This document shows positions 9,109 through 17,042 of a DNA stretch of 64,000 nt, piece after piece. The notes under the pieces were generated by a model that did not search any database, was not told the DNA's origin, and worked only from the letters and a program-made list of their open reading frames with translations. The position numbers and the translations under genes were made by a program. How positions within the stretch are numbered: position 1 is the stretch's first letter; each line of letters starts with the position of its first letter. Origin of the DNA: Enterobacter sp. RHBSTW-00994 (GTDB lineage Bacteria; Pseudomonadota; Gammaproteobacteria; Enterobacterales; Enterobacteriaceae); NCBI RefSeq assembly GCF_013782625.1, contig NZ_CP056199.1:186001-250000 (forward strand), in the 5' to 3' direction.

Positions 9109-9139
9109 GGCATTTCATTCCGCTCCTCCTGCATTTCAT
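9109..9139 (+). promoter_or_regulatory. YpdB-type direct-repeat site upstream of yhjX
   Basis: GGCATTTCAT at 9109-9118 and TGCATTTCAT at 9130-9139 are separated by exactly 11 bases. This is the direct-repeat architecture reported for the response regulator YpdB at the E. coli yhjX promoter, where the YpdA/YpdB system responds to pyruvate. It lies about 85 bases upstream of the yhjX start. Confidence 0.85.
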
Positions 9140-9222
9140 GCCGTTTTCCCCCAGGTAATTGACGGTTTTGTTTATCGTTGTCTGCAGCGAATTCCCTTAT
9201 TTTTTCTTGCAGGACAACTGCC

Positions 9223-10425
9223 ATGAACACATCAACTTATAACCGCACACGCTGGCTGACTCTATTTGGAACTATCGTGACGCAGTTTGCGTTGGGATCG
9301 GTCTATACATGGAGTCTGTTTAATAGCGCGCTTTCCGATAAGCTCGGCGCACCGGTCAGCCAGGTCGCATTCTCCTTCGGTCTACTGAGCCTTGGCCTTG
9401 CTCTTTCCTCTTCTGTCGCGGGTAAATTACAAGAACGTTTTGGTGTTAAGCGCGTCACCATGGCATCCGGCATTCTGTTGGGGGTTGGGTTCTTCCTCAC
9501 GGCTCACTCTCATAATTTAATGATGCTCTGGCTAAGCGCCGGGGTGTTGGTTGGTCTGGCAGACGGTGCAGGGTATTTGCTGACGCTGTCTAACTGCGTG
9601 AAATGGTTTCCTGAACGTAAAGGGCTGATCTCGGCCTTCGCGATTGGCTCCTATGGACTGGGCAGTCTGGGTTTCAAATTTATCGACTCACATCTGCTGG
9701 CCTCCGTTGGCCTGGAGAAAACTTTCATGATCTGGGGTGTGATCGTGTTGGTGATGATCCTGTTTGGTGCAACGTTGATGAAAGATGCGCCTCAGCAGGA
9801 AGTCAAATCCGTGAATGGTGTGATGGAAAATGATTTCACGCTGGCGCAATCCATGCGTAAACCGCAGTACTGGATGCTGGCGGTCATGTTCCTGACGGCC
9901 TGCATGAGCGGTTTATATGTGATTGGTGTGGCGAAAGATATTGCGCAGGGAATGGTTAAACTGGATGCGCTCACTGCCGCCAATGCGGTCACGGTCATCT
10001 CTATTGCTAACCTGTCTGGCCGTCTGGTGCTGGGGATACTGTCAGATAAAATGTCCCGTATTCGTGTGATTACGATTGGGCAGGTGGTATCGCTGGTGGG
10101 TATGGCGGCACTGCTCTTTGCACCGCTGAACGAAGCCACGTTCTTTGCCGCGATTGCCTGTGTCGCTTTTAACTTTGGGGGAACCATAACCGTCTTCCCA
10201 TCGCTGGTGAGTGAATTCTTCGGCTTGAATAACCTCGCGAAAAACTACGGTGTGATTTACTTAGGCTTTGGTATTGGCAGTATCTGCGGTTCGCTTATTG
10301 CGTCCCTGTTCGGTGGGTTCTATGTGACCTTCTGTGTGATTTTTGCCTTGCTGATTCTTTCCCTGGCATTGTCGACAACGATTCGCCAGCCGCAGCGCGA
10401 AGTGTTTAACGAAGCGCACGCCTAA
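9223..10425 (+). CDS. yhjX: YhjX, pyruvate-induced MFS transporter
   Basis: A 400-residue major facilitator superfamily protein of the oxalate/formate antiporter-like group, with about twelve hydrophobic helices. GKLQERFGVKRVTMASGILLG shows the loop 2-3 MFS signature, and ANLSGRLVLGILSDKM shows the matching loop 8-9 signature. E. coli YhjX is the main known target of the pyruvate-sensing YpdA/YpdB system, and the matching direct repeat is present upstream. The ATG at 9223 is preceded by AGGA. A longer frame from 9178 has no ribosome-binding site. A strong intrinsic terminator follows. The transported substrate is not established. Confidence 0.92.
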   Translation: MNTSTYNRTRWLTLFGTIVTQFALGSVYTWSLFNSALSDKLGAPVSQVAFSFGLLSLGLALSSSVAGKLQERFGVKRVTMASGILLGVGFFLTAHSHNLMMLWLSAGVLVGLADGAGYLLTLSNCVKWFPERKGLISAFAIGSYGLGSLGFKFIDSHLLASVGLEKTFMIWGVIVLVMILFGATLMKDAPQQEVKSVNGVMENDFTLAQSMRKPQYWMLAVMFLTACMSGLYVIGVAKDIAQGMVKLDALTAANAVTVISIANLSGRLVLGILSDKMSRIRVITIGQVVSLVGMAALLFAPLNEATFFAAIACVAFNFGGTITVFPSLVSEFFGLNNLAKNYGVIYLGFGIGSICGSLIASLFGGFYVTFCVIFALLILSLALSTTIRQPQREVFNEAHA

Positions 10426-10436
10426 TTTATCCTTTT

Positions 10437-10463
10437 AAAAAGGCCGGATTTCCGGCCTTTTTT
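10437..10463 (+). terminator. intrinsic terminator of yhjX
   Basis: AAGGCCGGA and TCCGGCCTT arms form a tight hairpin followed by a run of T, twelve bases after the yhjX stop. The A-rich left flank would also allow it to work in the opposite direction. Confidence 0.92.
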
Positions 10464-10686
10464 GTCTCTGAAATCCAATGGTTTTTTATTGTTGTTCAGT
10501 CCGGCATTCATTTTTTGTAAATATCTGTACCGATCACACTCTCTGCTGCCACTTTTTTCTTCCGCTGTGGTCTACTGACCACGCTTGTAGACGTTTCCGA
10601 TAACGATTCCCTGAGCGATTATTTAATCTGTTCACTTTTGATACATCAGTGAACGGCGTTACTGTCCCTTTTTCCGGGTTGCTTGC

Positions 10687-12378
10687 ATGAAATACATTAA
10701 ATCGATGGCACAACAAAAGCTGAGTTTTTTGCTGGCGTTGTACATCGGACTGTTTATGAATGGCGCGGTGTTCTTCCGTCGGTTTGACGGTTACGCGCAA
10801 GATTTTACCGCCTGGAAAGGAATTGCCGCGGTTGTTGAATTGGTTGCTGCTGTGCTGGCTACATTCTGTTTGCTTCGTGTGCTCTCACTCTTTGGTCGCC
10901 GTGTGTGGCGGGTACTCGCTTCGTTTGTTGTGTTGTGTTCGGCAGGCGCCAGCTATTACATGACCTTTATGAACGTGGTGATTGGCTATGGCATCATCGC
11001 CTCGGTCATGACCACGGATATCGACCTGTCGAAAGAGGTGGTGGGCCTGCACTTTGTGCTCTGGCTGCTTGCTGTGAGTGCTTTACCGCTGTTACTCATC
11101 TGGAGTAACCGCTGCCGGTACACGCTGATTCACCAGATCCGCACGCCGGGGCAACGTATCCGAAGTGTTGCATTGGTGCTGCTGGCCGGGTTGATGGTCT
11201 GGGGACCGATTCGCCTTCTGGAAGTGAAGCAGAAGTACGATGAGCGTACCTCAGGTGTGGATCTGCCAAGCTATGGCGGCGTTGTCGCCAACTCTTATCT
11301 ACCTTCTAACTGGATTTCTGCACTGGGGCTTTATGCCTGGGCGCAGGTGGATGAGTCTTCTGATAACAAATCGCTGATGAATCCGGCGAAGAAGTTTACC
11401 TACGTGGCTCCAAAAGATATCGACGATACCTATGTCGTCTTTATTATCGGGGAAACGACACGCTGGGATCATATGGGTATTCTGGGTTATGGTCGTGATA
11501 CCACGCCAAAACTGGCTCAGGAGAAAAACCTGGTCGCCTTCCGGGGGTACTCTTGCGACACTGCCACCAAACTCTCCTTGCGTTGCATGTTTGTGCGACA
11601 GGGCGGGGCGAGTGATAACCCACAGCGTACACTAAAAGAGCAGAATGTGTTCTCGGTTCTGCGCCAGCTTGGGTTTACCTCTGATCTCTACGCCATGCAG
11701 AGCGAGATGTGGTTCTACAGCAATACCATGGCGCAAAACATTGCGTACCGTGAGCAAATTGGAGCTGAACCCCGTAACCGTGGCAAGAGCGTGGACGACA
11801 TGCTGCTGATCGATGAAATGAAGATCTCCCTGAACGGGAATCCGGATGGCAAGCACATGATCATCCTGCATACCAAAGGGTCGCACTTCAACTACACCCA
11901 ACGTTATCCGCGCAGTTTCGCGAAATGGACGCCGGAGTGCGTCGGTGTGGACAAAGATTGTACGAAGGAACAGCTGATCAACTCGTTCGATAACTCGGTT
12001 ACCTATGTTGATCACTTTATTGATACGGTGATTGATCAGGTGCGCGATAAGAAAGCGATTGTTTTCTATGCGGCTGACCACGGCGAGTCCATCAATGAAT
12101 ATGAACATCTGCACGGTACGCCGCGTAAGATGGCTCCGCCGGAACAGTTCCGTGTGCCAATGATGGTCTGGATGTCGGATAAATATCTGGAAGACCCGGC
12201 GAAAGCGAAGATGTTTGCGCACCTGAAAAAAGAGGCGGATATGAAAGTTCCGCGTCGTCATGTGGAGCTGTACGACACCATCATGGGTTGCCTGGGTTAT
12301 ACCTCATCAAACGGTGGGATTAACGAAAATAACAACTGGTGCAATATCCCTGATAATACTGCAGAAGCCGCTAAATAA
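10687..12378 (+). CDS. eptB: Kdo2-lipid A phosphoethanolamine 7''-transferase EptB
   Basis: A 563-residue inner-membrane enzyme, the same length as E. coli EptB. It adds phosphoethanolamine to the outer Kdo residue of lipopolysaccharide. Five hydrophobic segments lie within the first 175 residues. A periplasmic sulfatase-fold domain follows, with IIGETTRWDHMG (probable nucleophile Thr257) and the metal-binding FYAADHGES. The ATG at 10687 has only a weak ribosome-binding site. In E. coli translation is repressed by the MgrR small RNA near the start; I did not identify that pairing here. The gene precedes a tRNA-Pro gene and dppA, as in E. coli. Confidence 0.95.
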   Translation: MKYIKSMAQQKLSFLLALYIGLFMNGAVFFRRFDGYAQDFTAWKGIAAVVELVAAVLATFCLLRVLSLFGRRVWRVLASFVVLCSAGASYYMTFMNVVIGYGIIASVMTTDIDLSKEVVGLHFVLWLLAVSALPLLLIWSNRCRYTLIHQIRTPGQRIRSVALVLLAGLMVWGPIRLLEVKQKYDERTSGVDLPSYGGVVANSYLPSNWISALGLYAWAQVDESSDNKSLMNPAKKFTYVAPKDIDDTYVVFIIGETTRWDHMGILGYGRDTTPKLAQEKNLVAFRGYSCDTATKLSLRCMFVRQGGASDNPQRTLKEQNVFSVLRQLGFTSDLYAMQSEMWFYSNTMAQNIAYREQIGAEPRNRGKSVDDMLLIDEMKISLNGNPDGKHMIILHTKGSHFNYTQRYPRSFAKWTPECVGVDKDCTKEQLINSFDNSVTYVDHFIDTVIDQVRDKKAIVFYAADHGESINEYEHLHGTPRKMAPPEQFRVPMMVWMSDKYLEDPAKAKMFAHLKKEADMKVPRRHVELYDTIMGCLGYTSSNGGINENNNWCNIPDNTAEAAK

Positions 12379-12469
12379 CCGGTCTGGCGAGTTTATCGCC
12401 AATCAGATGGCTTTTTTATGATAAGGGATTGACGAGGGCGCACCTCAGCAGTAAGATGCGCTCCGCATT

Positions 12470-12546
12470 CGGCGAGTAGCGCAGCTTGGTAGCGCAACTG
12501 GTTTGGGACCAGTGGGTCGGAGGTTCGAATCCTCTCTCGCCGACCA
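12470..12546 (+). tRNA. proM: tRNA-Pro, anticodon UGG
   Basis: A 77-base cloverleaf with encoded CCA. The acceptor arms CGGCGAG and CTCGCCG pair perfectly; the anticodon stem ACTGG/CCAGT encloses the loop TTTGGGA, with anticodon TGG at 12504-12506. The T arm is GGAGG-TTCGAAT-CCTCT. As recalled, the sequence matches E. coli proM, yet it sits at the eptB-dppA position that in E. coli holds proK with anticodon CGG. An intrinsic terminator follows. Confidence 0.95.
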
Positions 12547-12552
12547 CATTCG

Positions 12553-12580
12553 AAACCCTGCTCTTAGAGCAGGGTTTTTT
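12553..12580 (+). terminator. intrinsic terminator of tRNA-Pro
   Basis: AAACCCTGCTC and GAGCAGGGTTT form an 11-base-pair stem with a three-base loop, ending in a T run. It begins six bases after the tRNA CCA. Confidence 0.93.
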
Positions 12581-12597
12581 GCATCTTAAGCTAATAA

Positions 12598-12711
12598 GGA
12601 TGAGAATCTCCGGGGAAGGAGGTTCGACCCGAACGAAGCGAGAGAACGTAGCTTTAGCAACGGCTCGCAGGGAGAGCCACGCAGTAGTGAGTCATCCTCT
12701 CTTCGACCACA
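12598..12711 (+). repeat. tRNA 3'-end-like structured element downstream of tRNA-Pro
   Basis: A second GGAGGTTCGA at 12618-12627 matches the T arm of the tRNA-Pro gene. The following ATCCTCTCT...CGACCACA at 12694-12711 matches the rest of the T arm and acceptor end. About 66 bases of repetitive, hairpin-prone sequence sit between the two halves. GGATGA at 12598 and TCATCC at 12692 can pair as an outer stem; GGCTC/GAGCC forms an inner one. A dedicated terminator follows at 12715-12747. It looks like a tRNA-3'-end duplication interrupted by an inserted block and possibly expressed as an RNA. The function is unknown. Confidence 0.6.
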
Positions 12712-12714
12712 GTT

Positions 12715-12747
12715 AAAAAAGGGCTAACCGCAAGGTGAGCCCTTTTT
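12715..12747 (+). terminator. second terminator after the tRNA-like element
   Basis: An A run, then GGGCT, a 12-base loop and AGCCC, followed by five T. The A-rich left flank pairs with the T tail, giving a bidirectional terminator. It isolates 12581-12747 as a possible separate transcription unit or a read-through product of the tRNA gene. Confidence 0.85.
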
Positions 12748-13146
12748 GCATTATGGATTTATCCACGCCAATACGGAAAAATATCCCTGATCCCCGTATC
12801 AACCTGTCTGTTAACGATTTTGTGACATAATCCATTGTATTTTTTTATATATAGATTGATCTTTTTTCGCGTTGCTTATGGATAACCTCAGCATTTTCCG
12901 CTGTGCGTTTTAACGTTCGCGGCATTAAGTGCTCAGATAATCGCCATTCTGTAAGAAAATTTACGTAATATGAATAAATGTTAATCACTGACTGTTGCGA
13001 AATATGAAGATGTTTGTGCTGCAACATGACGAGTAGCATAAATTTCCCTGCTGAAAATATACCGACAAAGTTTTTTTAATCTTTGTTTACGGTTTCTCAC
13101 ACTCAACGTAAATCCCCGTCACCTGTATTGACGTTTTCACATTCTG
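12748..13146. other. AT-rich gene-free region upstream of dppA
   Basis: About 400 bases without a convincing coding frame; the one minus-strand frame at 12845-13039 has no ribosome-binding site or recognisable composition. The stretch is AT-rich with several A and T tracts (for example 12841-12870), as is common for regulatory DNA bound by nucleoid proteins. No specific operator was recognised. Confidence 0.6.
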
Positions 13147-13176
13147 TTGACAGATTGTAGGGCACGAGGGGCATTT
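13147..13176 (+). promoter_or_regulatory. candidate dppA promoter
   Basis: TTGACA at 13147-13152 is a perfect -35 hexamer. With an 18-base spacer the -10 would be GCATTT at 13171-13176, which is weak. It would give a leader of roughly 150 bases, consistent with the long dppA leader known in E. coli. The -10 assignment is tentative. Confidence 0.5.
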
Positions 13177-13293
13177 CAGGGAGGATCTGCGCTGCAACTC
13201 TGTCGCTCTTCTGAAAGGATTCTCCATCCCTTATAACGCCTTCGGGCATCTCCGACCGGACCGGGTAAAAAATAAATAAAGGTCAGGCGGTGT

Positions 13294-13318
13294 AACACAA
13301 CAAAAGCAAAACATCACA
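13294..13318 (+). promoter_or_regulatory. candidate GcvB small-RNA target in the dppA leader
   Basis: A CA-rich run (AACACAACAAAAGC, AAAACATCACA) lies immediately upstream of the GGAG ribosome-binding site of dppA. In E. coli and Salmonella the GU-rich R1 region of GcvB pairs with such a stretch in the dppA leader and represses translation. The gcvB gene itself is not in this window. Confidence 0.7.
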
Positions 13319-13331
13319 TTGGAGCAGAATA

Positions 13332-14939
13332 ATGAGTATTTCCTTGAAGAAGTCAGGGATGCTGAAGCTTGGTCTGAGCCTGGTGGCTCTCACCGTCGCA
13401 GCAAGCGTACAGGCAAAAACCCTGGTTTACTGTTCTGAAGGCTCGCCGGAAGGCTTTAACCCACAGCTTTTTACCTCTGGTACGACGTATGACGCAAGCT
13501 CCGTACCAATCTATAACCGTCTGGTTGAATTCAAAATAGGTACTACGGAAGTTATTCCTGGCCTGGCTGAGAAGTGGGAAGTCAGTGAAGACGGCAAAAC
13601 CTATACCTTCCATTTACGCCAGGGCGTGAAATGGCAAGACAGTAAAGACTTCAAACCTACACGTGATTTTAACGCTGACGACGTCGTATTCTCCTTCGAC
13701 CGACAGAAAAACGCGCAAAACCCGTATCACAAAGTATCTGGCGGTAGCTATGAATACTTCGAAGGTATGGGCCTGCCGGACCTGATCACCGACGTGAAAA
13801 AAGTGGACGATAATACCGTTCAGTTCGTACTGACTCGTCCGGAAGCCCCATTCCTGGCTGACCTGGCAATGGACTTCGCTTCTATTCTGTCAAAAGAATA
13901 TGCGGATAACATGCTGAAAGCGGGCACGCCGGAAAAAGTGGATCTGGACCCAATCGGTACAGGGCCGTTCCAGCTGCTGCAGTACCAGAAAGACTCCCGT
14001 ATTCTGTATAAAGCCTTCCCAGGTTATTGGGGCACTAAGCCGCAGATCGACCGTCTGGTCTTCTCCATCACGCCTGATGCTTCTGTGCGTTATGCAAAAC
14101 TGCAGAAAAATGAGTGCCAGGTGATGCCGTATCCGAACCCGGCTGATATTGCTCGCATGAAGCAGGATAAAAACATCAACCTGCTGGAGCAGGCAGGCCT
14201 GAACGTGGGTTACCTCTCCTTCAACACCGAGAAGAAACCGTTTGATGACGTAAAAGTGCGTCAGGCGCTGACTTACGCGGTAAACAAAGACGCGATCATC
14301 AAAGCCGTATACCAGGGCGCTGGTGTGGCCGCGAAAAACCTGATTCCACCAACCATGTGGGGCTATAACGACGACGTGAAGGATTACACCTACGACGTCG
14401 AGAAAGCAAAAGCGCTGCTGAAAGAAGCGGGCCAGGATAAAGGATTTACCGTTGAACTGTGGGCGATGCCTGTACAGCGTCCGTACAACCCGAATGCTCG
14501 CCGTATGGCTGAAATGGTCCAGGCTGACTGGGCAAAAATCGGCGTACAAGCCAAGATCGTGACTTACGAGTGGGGCGAATACCTGAAACGTGCTAAAGCC
14601 GGTGAACACCAGGCTGTGATGATGGGCTGGACTGGTGACAATGGGGATCCGGACAACTTCTTCGCTACCCTGTTCAGCTGTGATGCGGCCAAACAAGGTT
14701 CTAACTACTCTCGCTGGTGTTACAAACCGTTTGAAGATCTGATTCAGCCGGCACGTGCAACTGACGACCACAACAAGCGTATTGAACTGTACAAACAGGC
14801 TCAGGTTGTGATGCATGATCAGGCTCCGGCACTGATCGTGGCTCACTCCACTGTGTATGAGCCGGTCCGTAAAGAAGTCAAAGGCTATGTTGTTGATCCG
14901 CTGGGTAAACACCACTTCGAAAACGTATCTGTTGAATAA
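13332..14939 (+). CDS. dppA: Periplasmic dipeptide-binding protein DppA
   Basis: A 535-residue extracellular solute-binding protein of family 5, the same length as in E. coli. A 28-residue signal peptide ends in AASVQA before KTLVYCSEG. It binds dipeptides, and in E. coli haem and 5-aminolaevulinate, in the periplasm and delivers them to DppBCDF; it also links dipeptides to the Tap chemoreceptor. Start ATG 13332 has GGAG ten bases upstream. It is the first gene of dppABCDF. A palindromic repeat pair lies between it and dppB and may hold dppA expression above that of the downstream genes. Confidence 0.97.
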   Translation: MSISLKKSGMLKLGLSLVALTVAASVQAKTLVYCSEGSPEGFNPQLFTSGTTYDASSVPIYNRLVEFKIGTTEVIPGLAEKWEVSEDGKTYTFHLRQGVKWQDSKDFKPTRDFNADDVVFSFDRQKNAQNPYHKVSGGSYEYFEGMGLPDLITDVKKVDDNTVQFVLTRPEAPFLADLAMDFASILSKEYADNMLKAGTPEKVDLDPIGTGPFQLLQYQKDSRILYKAFPGYWGTKPQIDRLVFSITPDASVRYAKLQKNECQVMPYPNPADIARMKQDKNINLLEQAGLNVGYLSFNTEKKPFDDVKVRQALTYAVNKDAIIKAVYQGAGVAAKNLIPPTMWGYNDDVKDYTYDVEKAKALLKEAGQDKGFTVELWAMPVQRPYNPNARRMAEMVQADWAKIGVQAKIVTYEWGEYLKRAKAGEHQAVMMGWTGDNGDPDNFFATLFSCDAAKQGSNYSRWCYKPFEDLIQPARATDDHNKRIELYKQAQVVMHDQAPALIVAHSTVYEPVRKEVKGYVVDPLGKHHFENVSVE

Positions 14940-14952
14940 TAAGTAGGGTGTA

Positions 14953-14987
14953 CCCCTCTCCCAACGGGAGAGGGCAGGGGTGAGGGG
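14953..14987. repeat. palindromic intergenic repeat, copy A of an inverted pair
   Basis: CCCCTCTCCC, AAC, GGGAGAGGG, then the tail CAGGGGTGAGGGG. It begins 13 bases after the dppA stop codon and is oriented opposite to copy B at 14998-15033. Confidence 0.85.
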
Positions 14988-14997
14988 CGAGCAGCCT

Positions 14998-15033
14998 TTC
15001 CCCTTACCCTAACCCTCTCCCTGTGGGAGAGGG
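14998..15033. repeat. palindromic intergenic repeat, copy B of an inverted pair
   Basis: The tail CCCCTTACCCTAA is followed by CCCTCTCCC-TGT-GGGAGAGGG. It is the inverted partner of copy A, so the two can also fold together into one long hairpin between dppA and dppB. This is the position and form of a REP-like transcript stabiliser. Confidence 0.85.
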
Positions 15034-15100
15034 AATTTACATTTGTGAGCAATACAGACGTCACGCCCCTGGTTGTGCGTCATCAGAGAGAATCCGGGTT

Positions 15101-16120
15101 ATGTTGCAGTTTATCCTCCGACGTCTGGGACTTGTCATCCCTACGTTTATCGGTATCACCCTTCTCACTTTTGCCTTCGTTCATATGATCCCCGGTGACC
15201 CGGTAATGATTATGGCGGGCGAGCGTGGTATTTCCCCTGAACGCCATGCGCAGTTGCTGGCCGAGCTTGGTCTGAACAAGCCACTGTGGCAGCAATACCT
15301 CAATTATATTTGGGGTGTATTACACGGTGATTTAGGCATTTCACTGAAAAGCCGTCTTCCGGTGTGGGACGAGTTCGTACCGCGTTTTAAAGCAACGCTG
15401 GAACTTGGCATCTGCGCCATGATTTTTGCGACCGCTGTGGGTATTCCTGTTGGCGTTCTGGCTGCCGTTAAGCGCGGGTCTATTTTCGATCACACCGCTG
15501 TTGGCCTGGCACTGACGGGCTACTCCATGCCTATTTTCTGGTGGGGCATGATGCTGATCATGCTGGTCTCTGTGCAGTGGAACCTGACGCCAGTTTCCGG
15601 GCGAGTCAGCGATATGGTCTTCCTCGACGATTCTAATCCGCTGACCGGATTTATGCTGATTGATACCGCTATCTGGGGTGAGCAGGGTAATTTCATCGAT
15701 GCGGTGGCGCATATGATTCTGCCTGCCATGGTGCTCGGCACAATCCCGCTGGCGGTAATCGTGCGTATGACGCGATCCTCCATGCTGGAAGTTTTGGGCG
15801 AAGACTATATCCGTACCGCACGCGCCAAGGGGCTGACCCGTATGCGTGTCATCATCGTTCATGCGTTGCGTAATGCAATGCTGCCAGTGGTAACGGTTAT
15901 TGGTCTGCAGGTAGGGACGTTGTTGGCCGGTGCAATTCTGACCGAAACCATTTTCTCCTGGCCTGGTCTTGGGCGTTGGTTGATAGATGCACTGCAACGC
16001 CGTGATTACCCGGTTGTGCAGGGCGGTGTTCTGCTGGTAGCGACGATGATTATTCTCGTTAACCTGCTGGTCGATCTGCTCTACGGCGTGGTGAACCCGC
16101 GTATTCGGCATAAGAAGTAA
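15101..16120 (+). CDS. dppB: Dipeptide ABC transporter permease DppB
   Basis: A 339-residue inner-membrane permease, the E. coli length. Six hydrophobic segments are visible, beginning with LVIPTFIGITLLTFAFVHMI. The cytoplasmic EAA loop, EDYIRTARAKGLTRMRVI, contacts the ATPase subunits. I start at ATG 15101. An in-frame ATG at 15023 would add 26 non-conserved residues that begin within the repeat sequence. It pairs with DppC to form the channel. The gene follows an inverted pair of palindromic repeats and is nine bases upstream of dppC. Confidence 0.96.
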   Translation: MLQFILRRLGLVIPTFIGITLLTFAFVHMIPGDPVMIMAGERGISPERHAQLLAELGLNKPLWQQYLNYIWGVLHGDLGISLKSRLPVWDEFVPRFKATLELGICAMIFATAVGIPVGVLAAVKRGSIFDHTAVGLALTGYSMPIFWWGMMLIMLVSVQWNLTPVSGRVSDMVFLDDSNPLTGFMLIDTAIWGEQGNFIDAVAHMILPAMVLGTIPLAVIVRMTRSSMLEVLGEDYIRTARAKGLTRMRVIIVHALRNAMLPVVTVIGLQVGTLLAGAILTETIFSWPGLGRWLIDALQRRDYPVVQGGVLLVATMIILVNLLVDLLYGVVNPRIRHKK

Positions 16121-16129
16121 GGGGCCATC

Positions 16130-17032
16130 ATGTCACAAGTAACTCAAAATAAAGTGGTCGCTGCGCCGGTTCCGATGACACCGTTGCAGGAATTCTGGCA
16201 CTACTTCAAACGCAACAAAGGTGCGGTAGTCGGCCTGGTATATGTGGTCATCATGATCATTATCGCGATATTCGCGAATGTCCTTGCACCGTATAACCCA
16301 GCAGACCAGTTCCGTGACGTTCTGTTATCGCCGCCAGCCTGGCAGGATGGCGGTACGTTTGCGCACCTTCTTGGAACAGATGATGTTGGCCGTGATGTGC
16401 TGTCGCGCTTGATGTACGGTGCTCGTTTGTCACTGCTGGTGGGTTGTCTGGTCGTGGTGCTGTCGTTGATTCTGGGGGTCGTCCTCGGGCTGGTGGCCGG
16501 TTATTTCGGTGGCCTCGTTGACAACATTATTATGCGTATCGTCGATATTATGCTGGCGTTGCCGAGCCTGTTGCTGGCATTGGTCCTGGTGGCCGTCTTT
16601 GGGCCATCGATAGGTAATGCCGCGTTAGCACTAACGTTCGTGGCACTTCCGCACTACGTGCGCTTAACGCGTGCCGCAGTGCTGGTTGAAGTTAACCGTG
16701 ATTACGTGACGGCATCTCGTGTGGCAGGTGCGGGTGCAATGCGTCAGATGTTCGTGAATATTCTCCCTAACTGTCTTGCGCCGCTGATTGTTCAGGCGTC
16801 TCTTGGCTTCTCTAACGCCATTCTCGATATGGCAGCTCTTGGCTTCCTTGGCATGGGTGCGCAGCCACCAACACCGGAGTGGGGCACGATGCTCTCCGAT
16901 GTGTTGCAGTTCGCGCAAAGCGCCTGGTGGGTCGTCACCTTCCCGGGTCTGGCGATTTTGCTGACGGTGCTGGCATTTAACCTGATGGGTGATGGCCTGC
17001 GTGATGCACTTGATCCCAAACTGAAGCAGTAA
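16130..17032 (+). CDS. dppC: Dipeptide ABC transporter permease DppC
   Basis: A 300-residue partner permease with the N-terminal OppC-type cytoplasmic segment ([19 protein letters not shown]) and five further hydrophobic segments. [24 protein letters not shown] is the conserved OppC-family motif, and [19 protein letters not shown] is the EAA loop. It forms the transmembrane channel with DppB. ATG 16130 follows an AAGGGGCC ribosome-binding site. It is ten bases upstream of dppD. Confidence 0.96.
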   Translation: MSQVTQNKVVAAPVPMTPLQEFWHYFKRNKGAVVGLVYVVIMIIIAIFANVLAPYNPADQFRDVLLSPPAWQDGGTFAHLLGTDDVGRDVLSRLMYGARLSLLVGCLVVVLSLILGVVLGLVAGYFGGLVDNIIMRIVDIMLALPSLLLALVLVAVFGPSIGNAALALTFVALPHYVRLTRAAVLVEVNRDYVTASRVAGAGAMRQMFVNILPNCLAPLIVQASLGFSNAILDMAALGFLGMGAQPPTPEWGTMLSDVLQFAQSAWWVVTFPGLAILLTVLAFNLMGDGLRDALDPKLKQ

Positions 17033-17042
17033 GAGGCACGAG

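Noticed and set aside
12385..12401. TGGCGA/TCGCCA hairpin after eptB as a terminator
   Set aside because: The stem is six base pairs and the T run starts about ten bases later, so termination is not convincing.
12486..12716. A 76-codon open frame across tRNA-Pro and the downstream element
   Set aside because: It starts inside the tRNA and ends in the structured repeat, with no coding character.
12845..13039. A 64-codon minus-strand frame upstream of dppA
   Set aside because: It has no ribosome-binding site or recognisable domain and lies in AT-rich regulatory DNA.
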